This document shows positions 55,279-63,199 of a DNA stretch of 64,000 bases, piece by piece. The DNA comes from Pseudidiomarina aquimaris. Lineage in GTDB: Bacteria > Pseudomonadota > Gammaproteobacteria > Enterobacterales > Alteromonadaceae. The translations under genes were made by a program, and so were the position numbers. Under the pieces are notes generated by a model. The model did no database searches, was not told the origin of the DNA, and saw only the letters and a list, made by a program, of their open reading frames with translations. The stretch is from contig NZ_PIPT01000002.1 in assembly GCF_003987395.1 (NCBI RefSeq), forward strand, positions 247,379 to 311,378. The letters run 5' to 3'. How positions within the stretch are numbered: the first letter of the stretch is position 1; every line of letters begins with the position of its first letter.

Positions 55279-55556
55279 GTGCATTAGTTTGGATTGGCCG
55301 TGTTGTTTTTGCGGTGATTTGGGGCGCGATGCTCGCAAACCTCGTTTGGCCGTTTCCTGGTAAGGGTTATGCGTTGTTCTTGATCTTACTGTTTTTGCTA
55401 ATCGCGCTGCACTTGTTGCAATTGCTGATGTTTGCAACCGTCTACCGCGAGCACATTCAGTGGCGTCGCGGTGATTATTGGCAGATTCTACTGTTTGGCG
55501 TGATTGGTTGGCTCGCCATTGTGCAAGCGCAGCCTCAGCGGAAACAACAGTCTTAG
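55275..55556 (+). CDS. DUF1145 membrane protein (YhhL-like)
   Basis: A 93-residue protein with three membrane helices (about 5-25, 32-55 and 68-83). Family and position downstream of rsmD match YhhL. Function unknown. It is translationally coupled to rsmD (ATGA), and its stop shares TTAG (55553-55556) with the convergent DUF416 gene. Confidence 0.85.
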   Translation: MSALVWIGRVVFAVIWGAMLANLVWPFPGKGYALFLILLFLLIALHLLQLLMFATVYREHIQWRRGDYWQILLFGVIGWLAIVQAQPQRKQQS

Positions 55557-56170
55557 CTTTCGCTATCGCGTTCCATACCAATATTGGTGATGCCCTCGGT
55601 CACGACCATTTCTTGTAGCTGTCGCACCATCGCTTGGCTTGGTGGTGCTTTACTCGCTTGCATCGCCTCTAAAAAGTCGACCAGCGCTTGCTGAACTTCG
55701 ATTTCGTACACCGCCAGCTCATGCTCGCGGAGCATTTGACGGCGCTCCTCGGGCTCCATGTCGGCACCTTCAGTCAGCTCTAAGAATTTAGCTACGCCGG
55801 CTTGCGATACTTTAGCGACGCTGACGAGGTCGGCCTCGTTTTTGTCGATAAAGCCTTGCAGCATAATACTGATCGCAGTGCAGGCATCCATCGCCGGGTA
55901 CACTCCCAACATATCGTGACCATGCTCACTTGGTGTCACATCGTCGACTTTCTCTTGCCAACGACTGAAATTCACTTTGACCTTTTTGCCTTGCCAACTC
56001 CAATCCCAGCAAGCATTCAAAGCACCACGCAGAGGCTGCGGATCGCCAAACCCTGTCACCTGATGAAACAGCTCATAATTTGGGTACATACGCTCACATA
56101 AGTACAGAGCCGCCAAGACCTGATAACCAAAATCGAGTTCGCGCAGTCGTTGAAAAGTGTTAAGTGCCAA
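55553..56170 (-). CDS. DUF416 (YjaG) family protein
   Basis: A 205-residue, mostly helical soluble protein. The N-terminal block (LAALYLCERMYPNYELFHQVTGFGD) and YPAMDACTAISIML are the family's conserved parts. Function unknown. The parDE pair lies just upstream on the same strand, 10 bases away, so parDE read-through into this gene is possible. Confidence 0.88.
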   Translation of the reverse strand: MALNTFQRLRELDFGYQVLAALYLCERMYPNYELFHQVTGFGDPQPLRGALNACWDWSWQGKKVKVNFSRWQEKVDDVTPSEHGHDMLGVYPAMDACTAISIMLQGFIDKNEADLVSVAKVSQAGVAKFLELTEGADMEPEERRQMLREHELAVYEIEVQQALVDFLEAMQASKAPPSQAMVRQLQEMVVTEGITNIGMERDSES

Positions 56171-56180
56171 AGTGTTGTCC

Positions 56181-56501
56181 TTAATCTGTATCTGATGTTC
56201 TAGCTAAGTAATTCGATGCATTCATTTGCTGATGTAAAATTCGCACAACAAAAATGTCGTCCGTGTCGCATCGATAATAAATCGTATGATGATGATGCTC
56301 GTGCCGACGTAGGTCACCTAATGAATCCGTAAATAATTCCTCACAACTACGTCCCAATTGCGGGTGAGCAACAAGGATTTCAAGCTTTTGCTTAAGTTCA
56401 TGAAGGTATTTATCTGCTTGTTTTTCGCCAAACTGAACTAAGGTGTAGCCGTAAATATTGGCAAAATCTGTCGCCGCTAGACGCGATAACTTATAGCCCA
56501 T
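56181..56501 (-). CDS. parE: RelE/ParE family toxin
   Basis: A 106-residue toxin. The pattern MGYKLSRLAATDFANIYGYTLVQFG, PQLGRSCEEL and HHTIYYRCDTDDIFVVRILHQQMN fits ParE (gyrase poison) rather than RelE, but the target is not proven. It overlaps the antitoxin gene by 11 bases, giving translational coupling. The partner is ParD. Confidence 0.88.
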   Translation of the reverse strand: MGYKLSRLAATDFANIYGYTLVQFGEKQADKYLHELKQKLEILVAHPQLGRSCEELFTDSLGDLRRHEHHHHTIYYRCDTDDIFVVRILHQQMNASNYLARTSDTD

Positions 56502-56748
56502 GGGTACGTTTCACTTGCTGCGCAATCGCATCAAGCGATAATTCGCTTTCGCCGCTTGCGGCGCCAGCTTCTAATGCATATCTCAAGGCATTGACTTGCG
56601 CTTCTTGCTGCTCCAACAAACGCAACGCCGAACGCACTACTTCGCTGGTTGAGCCATAGCGTCCCGAATTCACAAGCTCTTCGACAAACTCATCAAGATG
56701 AGTACCTATCGTGATGCTTGTTGTCCGCGATCTAGATGAATTCGCCAT
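56491..56748 (-). CDS. parD: ParD-like antitoxin (ribbon-helix-helix)
   Basis: An 85-residue protein: N-terminal ribbon-helix-helix DNA-binding domain (TTSITIGTHLDEFVEELVNSGRYGSTSEVVRSALRLLE is its full span, about 9-47) and a C-terminal toxin-binding tail. It should repress its own operon and neutralise ParE. CAGGAGA precedes the ATG. Confidence 0.9.
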   Translation of the reverse strand: MANSSRSRTTSITIGTHLDEFVEELVNSGRYGSTSEVVRSALRLLEQQEAQVNALRYALEAGAASGESELSLDAIAQQVKRTHGL

Positions 56749-56757
56749 GACAATCTC

Positions 56758-56782
56758 CTGTGTGAATAGTTAACACAGTATA
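56758..56782 (-). promoter_or_regulatory. Possible parDE promoter and operator
   Basis: Read leftward, a -10-like TATACT (56777-56782) is followed by arms CTGTG (56774-56778) and CACAG (56758-56762) separated by 11 bases, ending at the ribosome binding site. This fits autoregulation by ParD. No good -35 was found. Confidence 0.4.
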
Positions 56783-56853
56783 GCAAAGATAAAGGATTGT
56801 ACCCTGCGATTTTCGTCAGTACACTCAAGTCATGCGAGTAGTTTCAGATTTTC

Positions 56854-56872
56854 CCCGCAGTAGAACTGCGGG
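56854..56872 (+). other. Hairpin before the PLP dehydratase start
   Basis: CCCGCAGT / ACTGCGGG forms a perfect 8-base stem with a 3-base loop, ending 14 bases before the ATG and next to the AGGGTG ribosome binding region. It could affect translation or end upstream transcripts; no T-run follows. Confidence 0.45.
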
Positions 56873-56886
56873 CTACAGGGTGCGTC

Positions 56887-57804
56887 ATGGTTGATTTTAA
56901 GCAAGTGAGTGCGGCGGCGGATCGGATTGCTGCGCGGGCGTTGCGAACGCCGGTGAAACAAAGCCAAGCATTGAATTCTGCGTTGGGCTGCCAAGTTTAT
57001 CTGAAGTGCGAAAATGAACAGAAAAGTGGTGCTTTTAAGTTTCGCGGTGCCTGCAATGCCCTACTGCAACTCTCGCCAGAACAACGGGCAAAAGGCGTCG
57101 TCACGGTCTCTTCCGGTAATCATGGCGCGGCGCTCGCAGCTGCCTGCCAAATGCTGGGTGTGCCTGTCACGGTTGGCGTTGCACACAATGCTTCGCCAGT
57201 GAAACGGAGCAACATGTTGCGTTATGGCGCCAACATTATTGCAATCGAGCCGGGGATGGAGGCGAGAGAAGCCTTTATTGCGGAACAGCTTGCACAAAAC
57301 GCCATTGTCATTCCACCCTACGACCATCCCGATATCATCGCTGGGCAAGGCTCAGCGGCGTTAGAACTGTTTGAAGAATATCCGCACCTGTGGGGTGTCG
57401 TAACGCCACTCGGCGGCGGTGGATTGCTAAGCGGGAGTTGCTTGGTCGCGGAGCATTATGATGCGTTTTGTTGTGGTGTCGAACCTGAGCTTGCCGCCGA
57501 TGGTAAACAGTCATTGGAAAAGGGTGAAATACAGCCTGCCATGCCACCGCAAAGCATCTGCGACGGCCTTTTGACCAGCTTAGGCAAACATACCTTTGCC
57601 ATTATCAAAGAAAAAGTCACGGATATCTTACTGGTCAACGACGCTGAAGCAAAAGCCGCGCAAGAGTTAGTGGAGGAAACCACAGGCATGTGGATAGAGC
57701 CCAGCAGCGCCACCGTCATCGCGGCCCTGAAACGCTACCCCGACATCTTCAAGGAAAAACACGTCGGCGTCATCCTCTCCGGCGGCAACTGCGTTAAATC
57801 TTGA
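56887..57804 (+). CDS. PLP-dependent serine/threonine-type dehydratase (threo-3-hydroxyaspartate dehydratase-like)
   Basis: A 305-residue fold-type II PLP enzyme. The PLP Lys is in GAFKFRGA (about 42), with the substrate loop SSGNHG (about 76-81), the phosphate-binding loop GGGGLLSG and LSGGNC at the end. It lacks the ACT regulatory domain of IlvA, so it is catabolic or a hydroxyaspartate/serine dehydratase. It would give a 2-oxo acid and ammonia. The 305-residue length is slightly short for the family. Confidence 0.85.
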   Translation: MVDFKQVSAAADRIAARALRTPVKQSQALNSALGCQVYLKCENEQKSGAFKFRGACNALLQLSPEQRAKGVVTVSSGNHGAALAAACQMLGVPVTVGVAHNASPVKRSNMLRYGANIIAIEPGMEAREAFIAEQLAQNAIVIPPYDHPDIIAGQGSAALELFEEYPHLWGVVTPLGGGGLLSGSCLVAEHYDAFCCGVEPELAADGKQSLEKGEIQPAMPPQSICDGLLTSLGKHTFAIIKEKVTDILLVNDAEAKAAQELVEETTGMWIEPSSATVIAALKRYPDIFKEKHVGVILSGGNCVKS

Positions 57805-57876
57805 GGATTAGGGTTTTCGCTCTAGTGTTTCGCTTTAAACAAACAACAAACAGCGAATAGCAAACAACGCTCTTCG

Positions 57877-58311
57877 CTATTTAGCGAAGAGCCCCGACAA
57901 ATCGGCAAACGCCTTAAACTCCAACGCATTACCACTGAAATCATAAAAGAACATCGTTGCCTGTTCGCCCGGCTGACCTTCAAAACGAATATGCGGCTCG
58001 ATAACGAACTTGATACCAGCAGCAGCCACACGATCCGCAAGTTCACGCCAATCCTCCATCGTCAGCACCACACCAAAATGCGGAACTGGCACGGCATGAC
58101 CGTCGACAGGGTTGTGATGAGCTACACCAGTACGTTCGGGTGCGAGGTGGGTCACCAGTTGGTGGCCGTAGAAATTCCAGTCAACCCATTCTGTAGCTGA
58201 GCGACCTTCGCTGCAGCCAAGAATAGCGCCATAAAACTCGCGGGCGCGAGCAATGTCGTCGACGGGGATAGCTAAATGGAAAGGTCGTAAGGCAGAATCG
58301 ACAGGACGCAT
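57877..58311 (-). CDS. VOC superfamily (glyoxalase/dioxygenase-like) protein
   Basis: A 144-residue protein with the beta-alpha-beta-beta-beta repeats of the vicinal oxygen chelate fold: FHLAIPVDDIARAREFYGAILG at the start and HFGVVLTMEDWRELADR in the second half, with a terminal FFYDFSGNALEFKAF. Possible metal ligands are the first His (about 12), His in second half (about 78) and the Glu in LEFK. Activity unknown. The stop codon lies in a perfect hairpin with the adjacent bases. Confidence 0.85.
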   Translation of the reverse strand: MRPVDSALRPFHLAIPVDDIARAREFYGAILGCSEGRSATEWVDWNFYGHQLVTHLAPERTGVAHHNPVDGHAVPVPHFGVVLTMEDWRELADRVAAAGIKFVIEPHIRFEGQPGEQATMFFYDFSGNALEFKAFADLSGLFAK

Positions 58312-58333
58312 TTAGGGCTCTCGTTGTATACGT

Positions 58334-58543
58334 TTAGTGTTTGAGTGTCATCACTGCGGCAGGTTTGCGCCACATACGCACACCCACAGCAGTGAGTAAT
58401 AACATCCAATTCAGCGGTGGAACCATTCCACACAATAGTACGGCAAGCATACTCCACAATGGCTGGCGATAATGACGACCGACCAGCACATAAAACAACA
58501 ATGCCGCCACTAAACCTTGTAATAAAAGAAGGCTAAGAGGCAT
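58334..58543 (-). CDS. Small hydrophobic membrane protein, unknown
   Basis: A 69-residue protein with two predicted membrane helices (about 3-20 and 30-53) and a short basic tail. AAGGG lies seven bases before the ATG, which supports a real gene. It precedes the VOC gene by 22 bases on the same strand. I recognise no family. Confidence 0.55.
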   Translation of the reverse strand: MPLSLLLLQGLVAALLFYVLVGRHYRQPLWSMLAVLLCGMVPPLNWMLLLTAVGVRMWRKPAAVMTLKH

Positions 58544-58636
58544 AGGATAACCCTTGTTTTTATGTCTGTTTTTAGTGTCGGATTAGCCTACCGTAACTTC
58601 ATGCAATTGTAAAAGAATGTAAATGCTACTGTAATA

Positions 58637-59800
58637 TCAAGCGTTTAGAGCTTGATCTAAGTCTGCAATCAAGTCTTCCACATCTTCAATACCCACTGAA
58701 ATACGCACGAAATTGTCGAGAATACCGAGTTTTTCACGGTTCTCTTTTGGAATCGATGCGTGGGTCATAATCGCAGGATGCTCGATCAAGCTTTCAACGC
58801 CACCAAGGCTCTCAGCAAGGGCGAAGATTTCCACGTTCTCGAGGAAGCGACGCGCCTTCTCAATATCGCCTTTCAGTAAAATTGAAATCATACCGCCGAA
58901 GCCTGACATTTGGCGCTTCGCCAATTCATGCTGCGGATGACTTTCCAGTCCAGGGAAGATGACTTTTTCGACTTCTGGGTGTTGCTCCAACCATTTGGCG
59001 ATGGTCATCGCAGCTTCGTTATGCGCTTTCATGCGCAACGCCAATGTTTTCAGACCACGCAAGGCTAAGTAGCTGTCGAATGGACCGGCAACAGCGCCTA
59101 CTGAGTTTTGTAAGAACGCCATCTTTTCGGCTAGTTCTTCGTTGTCACCAACAACAGCAACGCCACCCACCATGTCCGAGTGGCCATTCAAGTATTTAGT
59201 TGCCGAGTGCATGACGATGTCAGCACCGAGCGCCAACGGCAGTTGGTTGTATGGCGTCGCAAAAGTGTTATCGACCACGACGATGATATTGCGGCCTTTA
59301 GCCACATTGACGATCGCTTCGATATCGACCAGCTTAAGCATTGGATTACTTGGCGTTTCAACCCAAATCATACGGGTCTTATCAGTAATCGCTGCTTCTA
59401 CAGCGCTGATGTCACTCAAGTCGACATAAGAAAAGTCTAGCCCTGCTGAGCGGCCACGCACTTTGTCGAATAAACGGAAAGTACCGCCATAGAGATCGTC
59501 CATAGCAACGACATGGTCGCCGCTATCCAGCAATTCCATGATGGTTGAAGTTGCCGCCATGCCTGAACCAAAAGCAAAGCCACGGCTACCGCCTTCAAGA
59601 CTGGCAACAGCCCGCTCCCACGCGAAGCGAGTCGGGTTGTGCGAACGCGAATATTCAAAACCTTTATGCACGCCAGGGCTCTCTTGAATGTACGTAGAGC
59701 TAGTAAAAATTGGCGGCATGACTGCGCCAGTCGCCGGCTCAGGAGCCTGACCACCATGAATGGTTTTGGTTGCAAATTTCATCTTCTTAGCGTCTGCCAT
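58637..59800 (-). CDS. Cystathionine gamma-lyase/gamma-synthase family PLP enzyme
   Basis: A 387-residue Cys/Met metabolism enzyme. The PLP Lys is in HSATKYLNGHSDMVGG (about 203-218); YSRSHNPTRFAWERAVASLEGG is the N-terminal signature. Paired with an upstream cystathionine beta-synthase-like gene (3-base gap), the likely role is cystathionine gamma-lyase, releasing cysteine, 2-oxobutyrate and ammonia. Sequence alone does not exclude gamma-synthase or methionine gamma-lyase. Confidence 0.9.
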   Translation of the reverse strand: MADAKKMKFATKTIHGGQAPEPATGAVMPPIFTSSTYIQESPGVHKGFEYSRSHNPTRFAWERAVASLEGGSRGFAFGSGMAATSTIMELLDSGDHVVAMDDLYGGTFRLFDKVRGRSAGLDFSYVDLSDISAVEAAITDKTRMIWVETPSNPMLKLVDIEAIVNVAKGRNIIVVVDNTFATPYNQLPLALGADIVMHSATKYLNGHSDMVGGVAVVGDNEELAEKMAFLQNSVGAVAGPFDSYLALRGLKTLALRMKAHNEAAMTIAKWLEQHPEVEKVIFPGLESHPQHELAKRQMSGFGGMISILLKGDIEKARRFLENVEIFALAESLGGVESLIEHPAIMTHASIPKENREKLGILDNFVRISVGIEDVEDLIADLDQALNA

Positions 59801-59803
59801 TAC

Positions 59804-60775
59804 TTACTCCTCCAGCAGATTCTGAGCGGCCATCCACTCATCGTTATACAGTTTCGATAGGTAACGGTTACCGGTATCACATGCTAGGGTAACCACACGC
59901 TTCGGTTCGGTTTGTTCACGGCAATAACGCAGTGCTGCGGTGATCAAAGTACCGCTTGATGAGCCCACCATAACGCCCTCTTTCACTAGTAATTCGCGCG
60001 CAGTGCTAAAGGCGTCTTTATCGCTCACGGCATAAGCTTTGTTCGCCAGCTTGATGTCGCAGATGTCAGGAATAAAATCTTCACCAATACCCTCTGCCAG
60101 CCAGCTTCCCGCTTCCACTGTTTCGCCACGATTTACCAGCGGTTCTAAAATTGAGCCCTCTGGGTCAGCCAAAACTAAGTCGATGTCAGCGTTTTGCTCG
60201 CGCAAATAGCGACCAATACCGGTAAGTGTACCGCCAGAACCCACACCACAAACAAACGCATCAAGGTCACCTTCCATTTGATTCCAAATCTCGGGACCTG
60301 TGGTTTCATAATGCGCTTTTACGTTGGCTTCATTGGCAAATTGATTGACATAAAAGTAGCCATTCTCTTCAGCCATGCGTGCGGCCATGTCTTGGTAATA
60401 CTCTGGATGGCCTTTTTGCACGTCTGAACGAGTCCGAACCACATCAGCACCCATGGCTTTCAAATTATTCACTTTTTCTGCCGACATTTTATCTGGCATG
60501 ACAATTTTCAATGGATAGCCTTTGCTGGCGGCAACCAATGCGAGTCCAAGGCCAGTATTACCAGCGGTCGCTTCGATGATGGTCATGCCTGGCTTGAGCT
60601 TGCCTTCTTTTTCAGCGGCTTCAATCATGCTGACCGCAATTCGATCTTTGATCGAGCCACCTGGGTTCATCAGCTCTAATTTCAGATACAGCTCACAAGG
60701 GCCGGTATCCATGTTGCTAACTTTCACCATTGGCGTGTTGCCAATCATTTCGAGTACGTTTTGATAAACTCGCAT
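59804..60775 (-). CDS. Cystathionine beta-synthase / cysteine synthase-type PLP enzyme
   Basis: A 323-residue fold-type II enzyme: PLP Lys in NPGGSIKDRI (about 38), TAGNTGLGLA substrate loop, and GVGSGGTLTG phosphate loop. There is no N-terminal heme domain and no C-terminal CBS pair. Next to a gamma-lyase gene it most likely condenses serine and homocysteine to cystathionine (reverse transsulfuration), though an O-acetylserine-using activity is also possible. Start at 60775 (MRVYQNVLEM) by family alignment; longer in-frame starts exist up to 60862. Confidence 0.88.
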   Translation of the reverse strand: MRVYQNVLEMIGNTPMVKVSNMDTGPCELYLKLELMNPGGSIKDRIAVSMIEAAEKEGKLKPGMTIIEATAGNTGLGLALVAASKGYPLKIVMPDKMSAEKVNNLKAMGADVVRTRSDVQKGHPEYYQDMAARMAEENGYFYVNQFANEANVKAHYETTGPEIWNQMEGDLDAFVCGVGSGGTLTGIGRYLREQNADIDLVLADPEGSILEPLVNRGETVEAGSWLAEGIGEDFIPDICDIKLANKAYAVSDKDAFSTARELLVKEGVMVGSSSGTLITAALRYCREQTEPKRVVTLACDTGNRYLSKLYNDEWMAAQNLLEE

Positions 60776-60928
60776 GTTATTTGGTCCATTCTCTTTGCAA
60801 AGTTGCCGCATTATCGCACGATGCCGCCCTAAGATGCCAATCACAGGTGCTCGTTGCATCATGCTTTTTGCTATAAGTTATGGCACATTAGTTTCATCAT
60901 TGACGAATCAATTGCCCAAGGGGGCCTC

Positions 60929-61522
60929 ATGACACTTTCATCTCTACTCTACAAAGCCGGTTTTGTTGCCTGTGCGACACTAACTGTCGCGGGTTGCCAA
61001 CCGTCCTCACAATCACCTCACGATGCTTTTATGGCAAAGTTCCAACCCTACTGTGGTAAAGCTTACGCCGCCGAAGTTGTCGCTGATAACCAACCCAGTG
61101 ATGCATGGCAGCAAGACCTAGTGGTACACATTCGCGACTGCGAAGCGAACGTCATACGTATGCCGCTCCACGTGGGTGAAGATCGCTCGCGTACCTGGGT
61201 TTTAACCCGTACCGAGCAAGGCATTGATTTCCAGCATATTCATCTGCATGAAGACGGTACGCCGGATGACGTATCGCCCTATGGCGGCCATACCGTAGCG
61301 AGCGGTGAAGCAAACATGCAAGCCTTCCCCGTTGATGAAGCAAGTAAGGCCCTATTTACGCTGAACGGCCTCGATGTCTCGACGGCCAACACGTGGATCA
61401 TCTCGTTTGAAGGCGAGACCATGTATTATGAGCTCACCCGCCCAGGGCGCGAATTCAGAGTGGCTGTGGACCTGTCGCAACCGATCGCTGAGCCACCTGC
61501 GGCTTGGGGCTACAATCCTTAA
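60929..61522 (+). CDS. Predicted lipoprotein of unknown function
   Basis: A 197-residue protein with a lipoprotein signal (lipobox VAGC, Cys23 approx.). The mature part has a conserved-looking set: FQPYCGKAYAAEVV, IRDCEANVIRMPLHVGEDRSRTWVLTR, HLHEDGTPDDVSPYGGHT and a final YYELTRPGREFRV. Two Cys may pair. The domain resembles an uncharacterised family that I recall from marine Gammaproteobacteria and Bacteroidetes. AAGGGGG precedes the ATG at 60929. It is divergent from the transsulfuration operon. Confidence 0.78.
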   Translation: MTLSSLLYKAGFVACATLTVAGCQPSSQSPHDAFMAKFQPYCGKAYAAEVVADNQPSDAWQQDLVVHIRDCEANVIRMPLHVGEDRSRTWVLTRTEQGIDFQHIHLHEDGTPDDVSPYGGHTVASGEANMQAFPVDEASKALFTLNGLDVSTANTWIISFEGETMYYELTRPGREFRVAVDLSQPIAEPPAAWGYNP

Positions 61523-61542
61523 TTTGTGTGAAGGAGCAGTGT

Positions 61543-62553
61543 GTGATTCTTGATTTACGTAGCGATACCGTAACGCAACCCACGGCAGCCATGCGCGAAG
61601 CTATGGCGGCAGCGCCTGTCGGTGATGATGTCTTTGGCGACGACCCGACTATTAACGCCTTGCAGGAGCGTGTGGCGACCATGGCTGGTAAAGAGGCAGC
61701 GCTCATTGCCAGTAGCGGCACGCAAACCAACTTGTTGGCGTTGCTCAGCCATTGCCAACGTGGCGAGGAATATCTCGTCGGTCAGGAATACCACACCTAT
61801 CGCTACGAAGCCGGCGGCGCAGCAGTGCTGGGTGGTATTGTGCCGCAGCCCTTTGAAATAGAGGCCGACGGCACTTTAGATTTAGCCGCTGTCGAAAAGC
61901 GGATTAAGCCTGATGACCCGCACTTTCCAGTCACACGGTTGTTAGCGCTTGAGAATACGCATACCGGCAAAGTGATTCCGCACACCTATATGCAGCAAGC
62001 GCGAGCATTGGTCGATAAACACGGCCTGAACTTACACTTGGACGGCGCACGCGTCTTTAACGCCGTAGTTGCCACGGGTAAGTCACTTGCTAACCTATGC
62101 GCGCCATTCGATAGCGTCTCGATTTGCTTCTCGAAAGGACTCGGTACACCGATTGGTTCGGTTTTAGTTGGTGATCGCGACTTCATTAAGCGCGCATACC
62201 GTTGGCGTAAGATGCTTGGCGGTGGTATGCGTCAAGCAGGTATTGTCGCGGCGGCGATGGACTACGCACTTGATCACCATGTGGAACGCTTAGCCGATGA
62301 CCACGCCAATGCCTTAGCGCTAGCCGAGGGTCTGAGCCAACTAAAAGGCATTCGCGTTGAGCCCGCACAAACCAACATGGTCTATGTGAACTTCGAGTCT
62401 GCGGAGCGTGCCCTCAAAGTGAGTGACCACTTACGTAAACAAGACATTGTGGTCGGCGCGGCCCAGCGCATGCGCCTCGTCACTCACTTAGGTATTCCTG
62501 CAAACGCTATTGAGCAAATCGTTACGGCTTTTCGCGACGCTTTGTACGCCTAA
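61543..62553 (+). CDS. ltaE: Low-specificity L-threonine aldolase
   Basis: A 336-residue PLP enzyme that splits threonine or allo-threonine to glycine and acetaldehyde. The start LDLRSDTVTQPT, DDVFGDDPT and the PLP Lys in CFSKGLGTPIGS are diagnostic. A GTG start at 61543 is chosen because AAGGAG lies six bases upstream and the family begins MxDLRSDT. It gives a second route of threonine use beside kbl-tdh. The stop shares CTAA with the convergent toxin gene. Confidence 0.93.
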   Translation: MILDLRSDTVTQPTAAMREAMAAAPVGDDVFGDDPTINALQERVATMAGKEAALIASSGTQTNLLALLSHCQRGEEYLVGQEYHTYRYEAGGAAVLGGIVPQPFEIEADGTLDLAAVEKRIKPDDPHFPVTRLLALENTHTGKVIPHTYMQQARALVDKHGLNLHLDGARVFNAVVATGKSLANLCAPFDSVSICFSKGLGTPIGSVLVGDRDFIKRAYRWRKMLGGGMRQAGIVAAAMDYALDHHVERLADDHANALALAEGLSQLKGIRVEPAQTNMVYVNFESAERALKVSDHLRKQDIVVGAAQRMRLVTHLGIPANAIEQIVTAFRDALYA

Positions 62554-62879
62554 CTTAGAATAAGCTGTGCCAGTTCAGTTGCCCGTTGGGTGATGTGAAT
62601 TGGCGCCTTCTCAACAAACTTCACAGCTCGTGCGTTGTAGTCGACCGACTTGAGTTGCGTTAATAAAATAGCGCCAGAAGTTTCATTGTCTTCAGACAAT
62701 AGTACCTCAAGGGGATGGTTACGGATGGTCGAAGTGATGGGCGCAACTACAGCCAAGCCTGTTTTTGCATTGAAAACCTTCCGCGAAATAACAAACACAG
62801 GGCGATACTTCATAATTTCGCGTCCTGCACTGGGGTCAAACGAAAGCTGGATAATATCGCCCTTATCTGGAATATACAT
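62550..62879 (-). CDS. PemK/MazF family endoribonuclease toxin
   Basis: A 109-residue toxin. The N-terminal PDKGDIIQLSFDPSAGREIMKYRPVFVIS and PITSTIRNHPLEV are PemK/MazF motifs; the catalytic Arg and Thr regions are present. It should cut mRNA at short sequence motifs. It starts directly after the antitoxin stop, with no gap. The convergent overlap with ltaE is 4 bases. Confidence 0.92.
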   Translation of the reverse strand: MYIPDKGDIIQLSFDPSAGREIMKYRPVFVISRKVFNAKTGLAVVAPITSTIRNHPLEVLLSEDNETSGAILLTQLKSVDYNARAVKFVEKAPIHITQRATELAQLILS

Positions 62880-63137
62880 CTAGAGCAACTCCTTACCCAC
62901 AGGCTGTGACGCCAGCCACTCCTCATCTTCTTCAGTACGAGCAAAAGCTTTCGCGTCGCAATCAGCAAGCAATTGTTCCAGCGTTTGCTTCTTCTTTACG
63001 GGGGTCAATACCAGTTGCCGATCATTGATGCTTAGCTCCAGCTCAGCTCCAACATCCAGATCAAGCGTCTCCAAAATAGCCTTGGGTAAGCTAACGATGG
63101 TCGCCCCGCCTGATTTGCGAAGTGTTACTTTTGACAT
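62880..63137 (-). CDS. AbrB/MazE-type antitoxin
   Basis: An 85-residue protein: an N-terminal swapped-hairpin AbrB domain (VTLRKSGGATIVSLPKAILETLDLDVG) and a C-terminal acidic tail for binding the toxin. It would bind the palindrome upstream. The start at 63137 has GGGAGGT upstream; an earlier in-frame ATG at 63200 would cross the promoter. Confidence 0.9.
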   Translation of the reverse strand: MSKVTLRKSGGATIVSLPKAILETLDLDVGAELELSINDRQLVLTPVKKKQTLEQLLADCDAKAFARTEEDEEWLASQPVGKELL

Positions 63138-63155
63138 AATGACCTCCCTAGCAAT

Positions 63156-63193
63156 GTTATACCTAAGTATAACTTTGGATGTCAGATTTGCAA
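63156..63193 (-). promoter_or_regulatory. Promoter and operator palindrome of the PemIK-type operon
   Basis: GTTATAC-CTAA-GTATAAC (63156-63173) is a perfect inverted repeat with 7-base arms. Read leftward, it contains a -10-like TATACT (63166-63171); a -35-like TTGCAA (63188-63193) lies 16 bases further up. Binding by the AbrB-type antitoxin would block RNA polymerase. Confidence 0.68.
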
Positions 63194-63199
63194 ATAACA

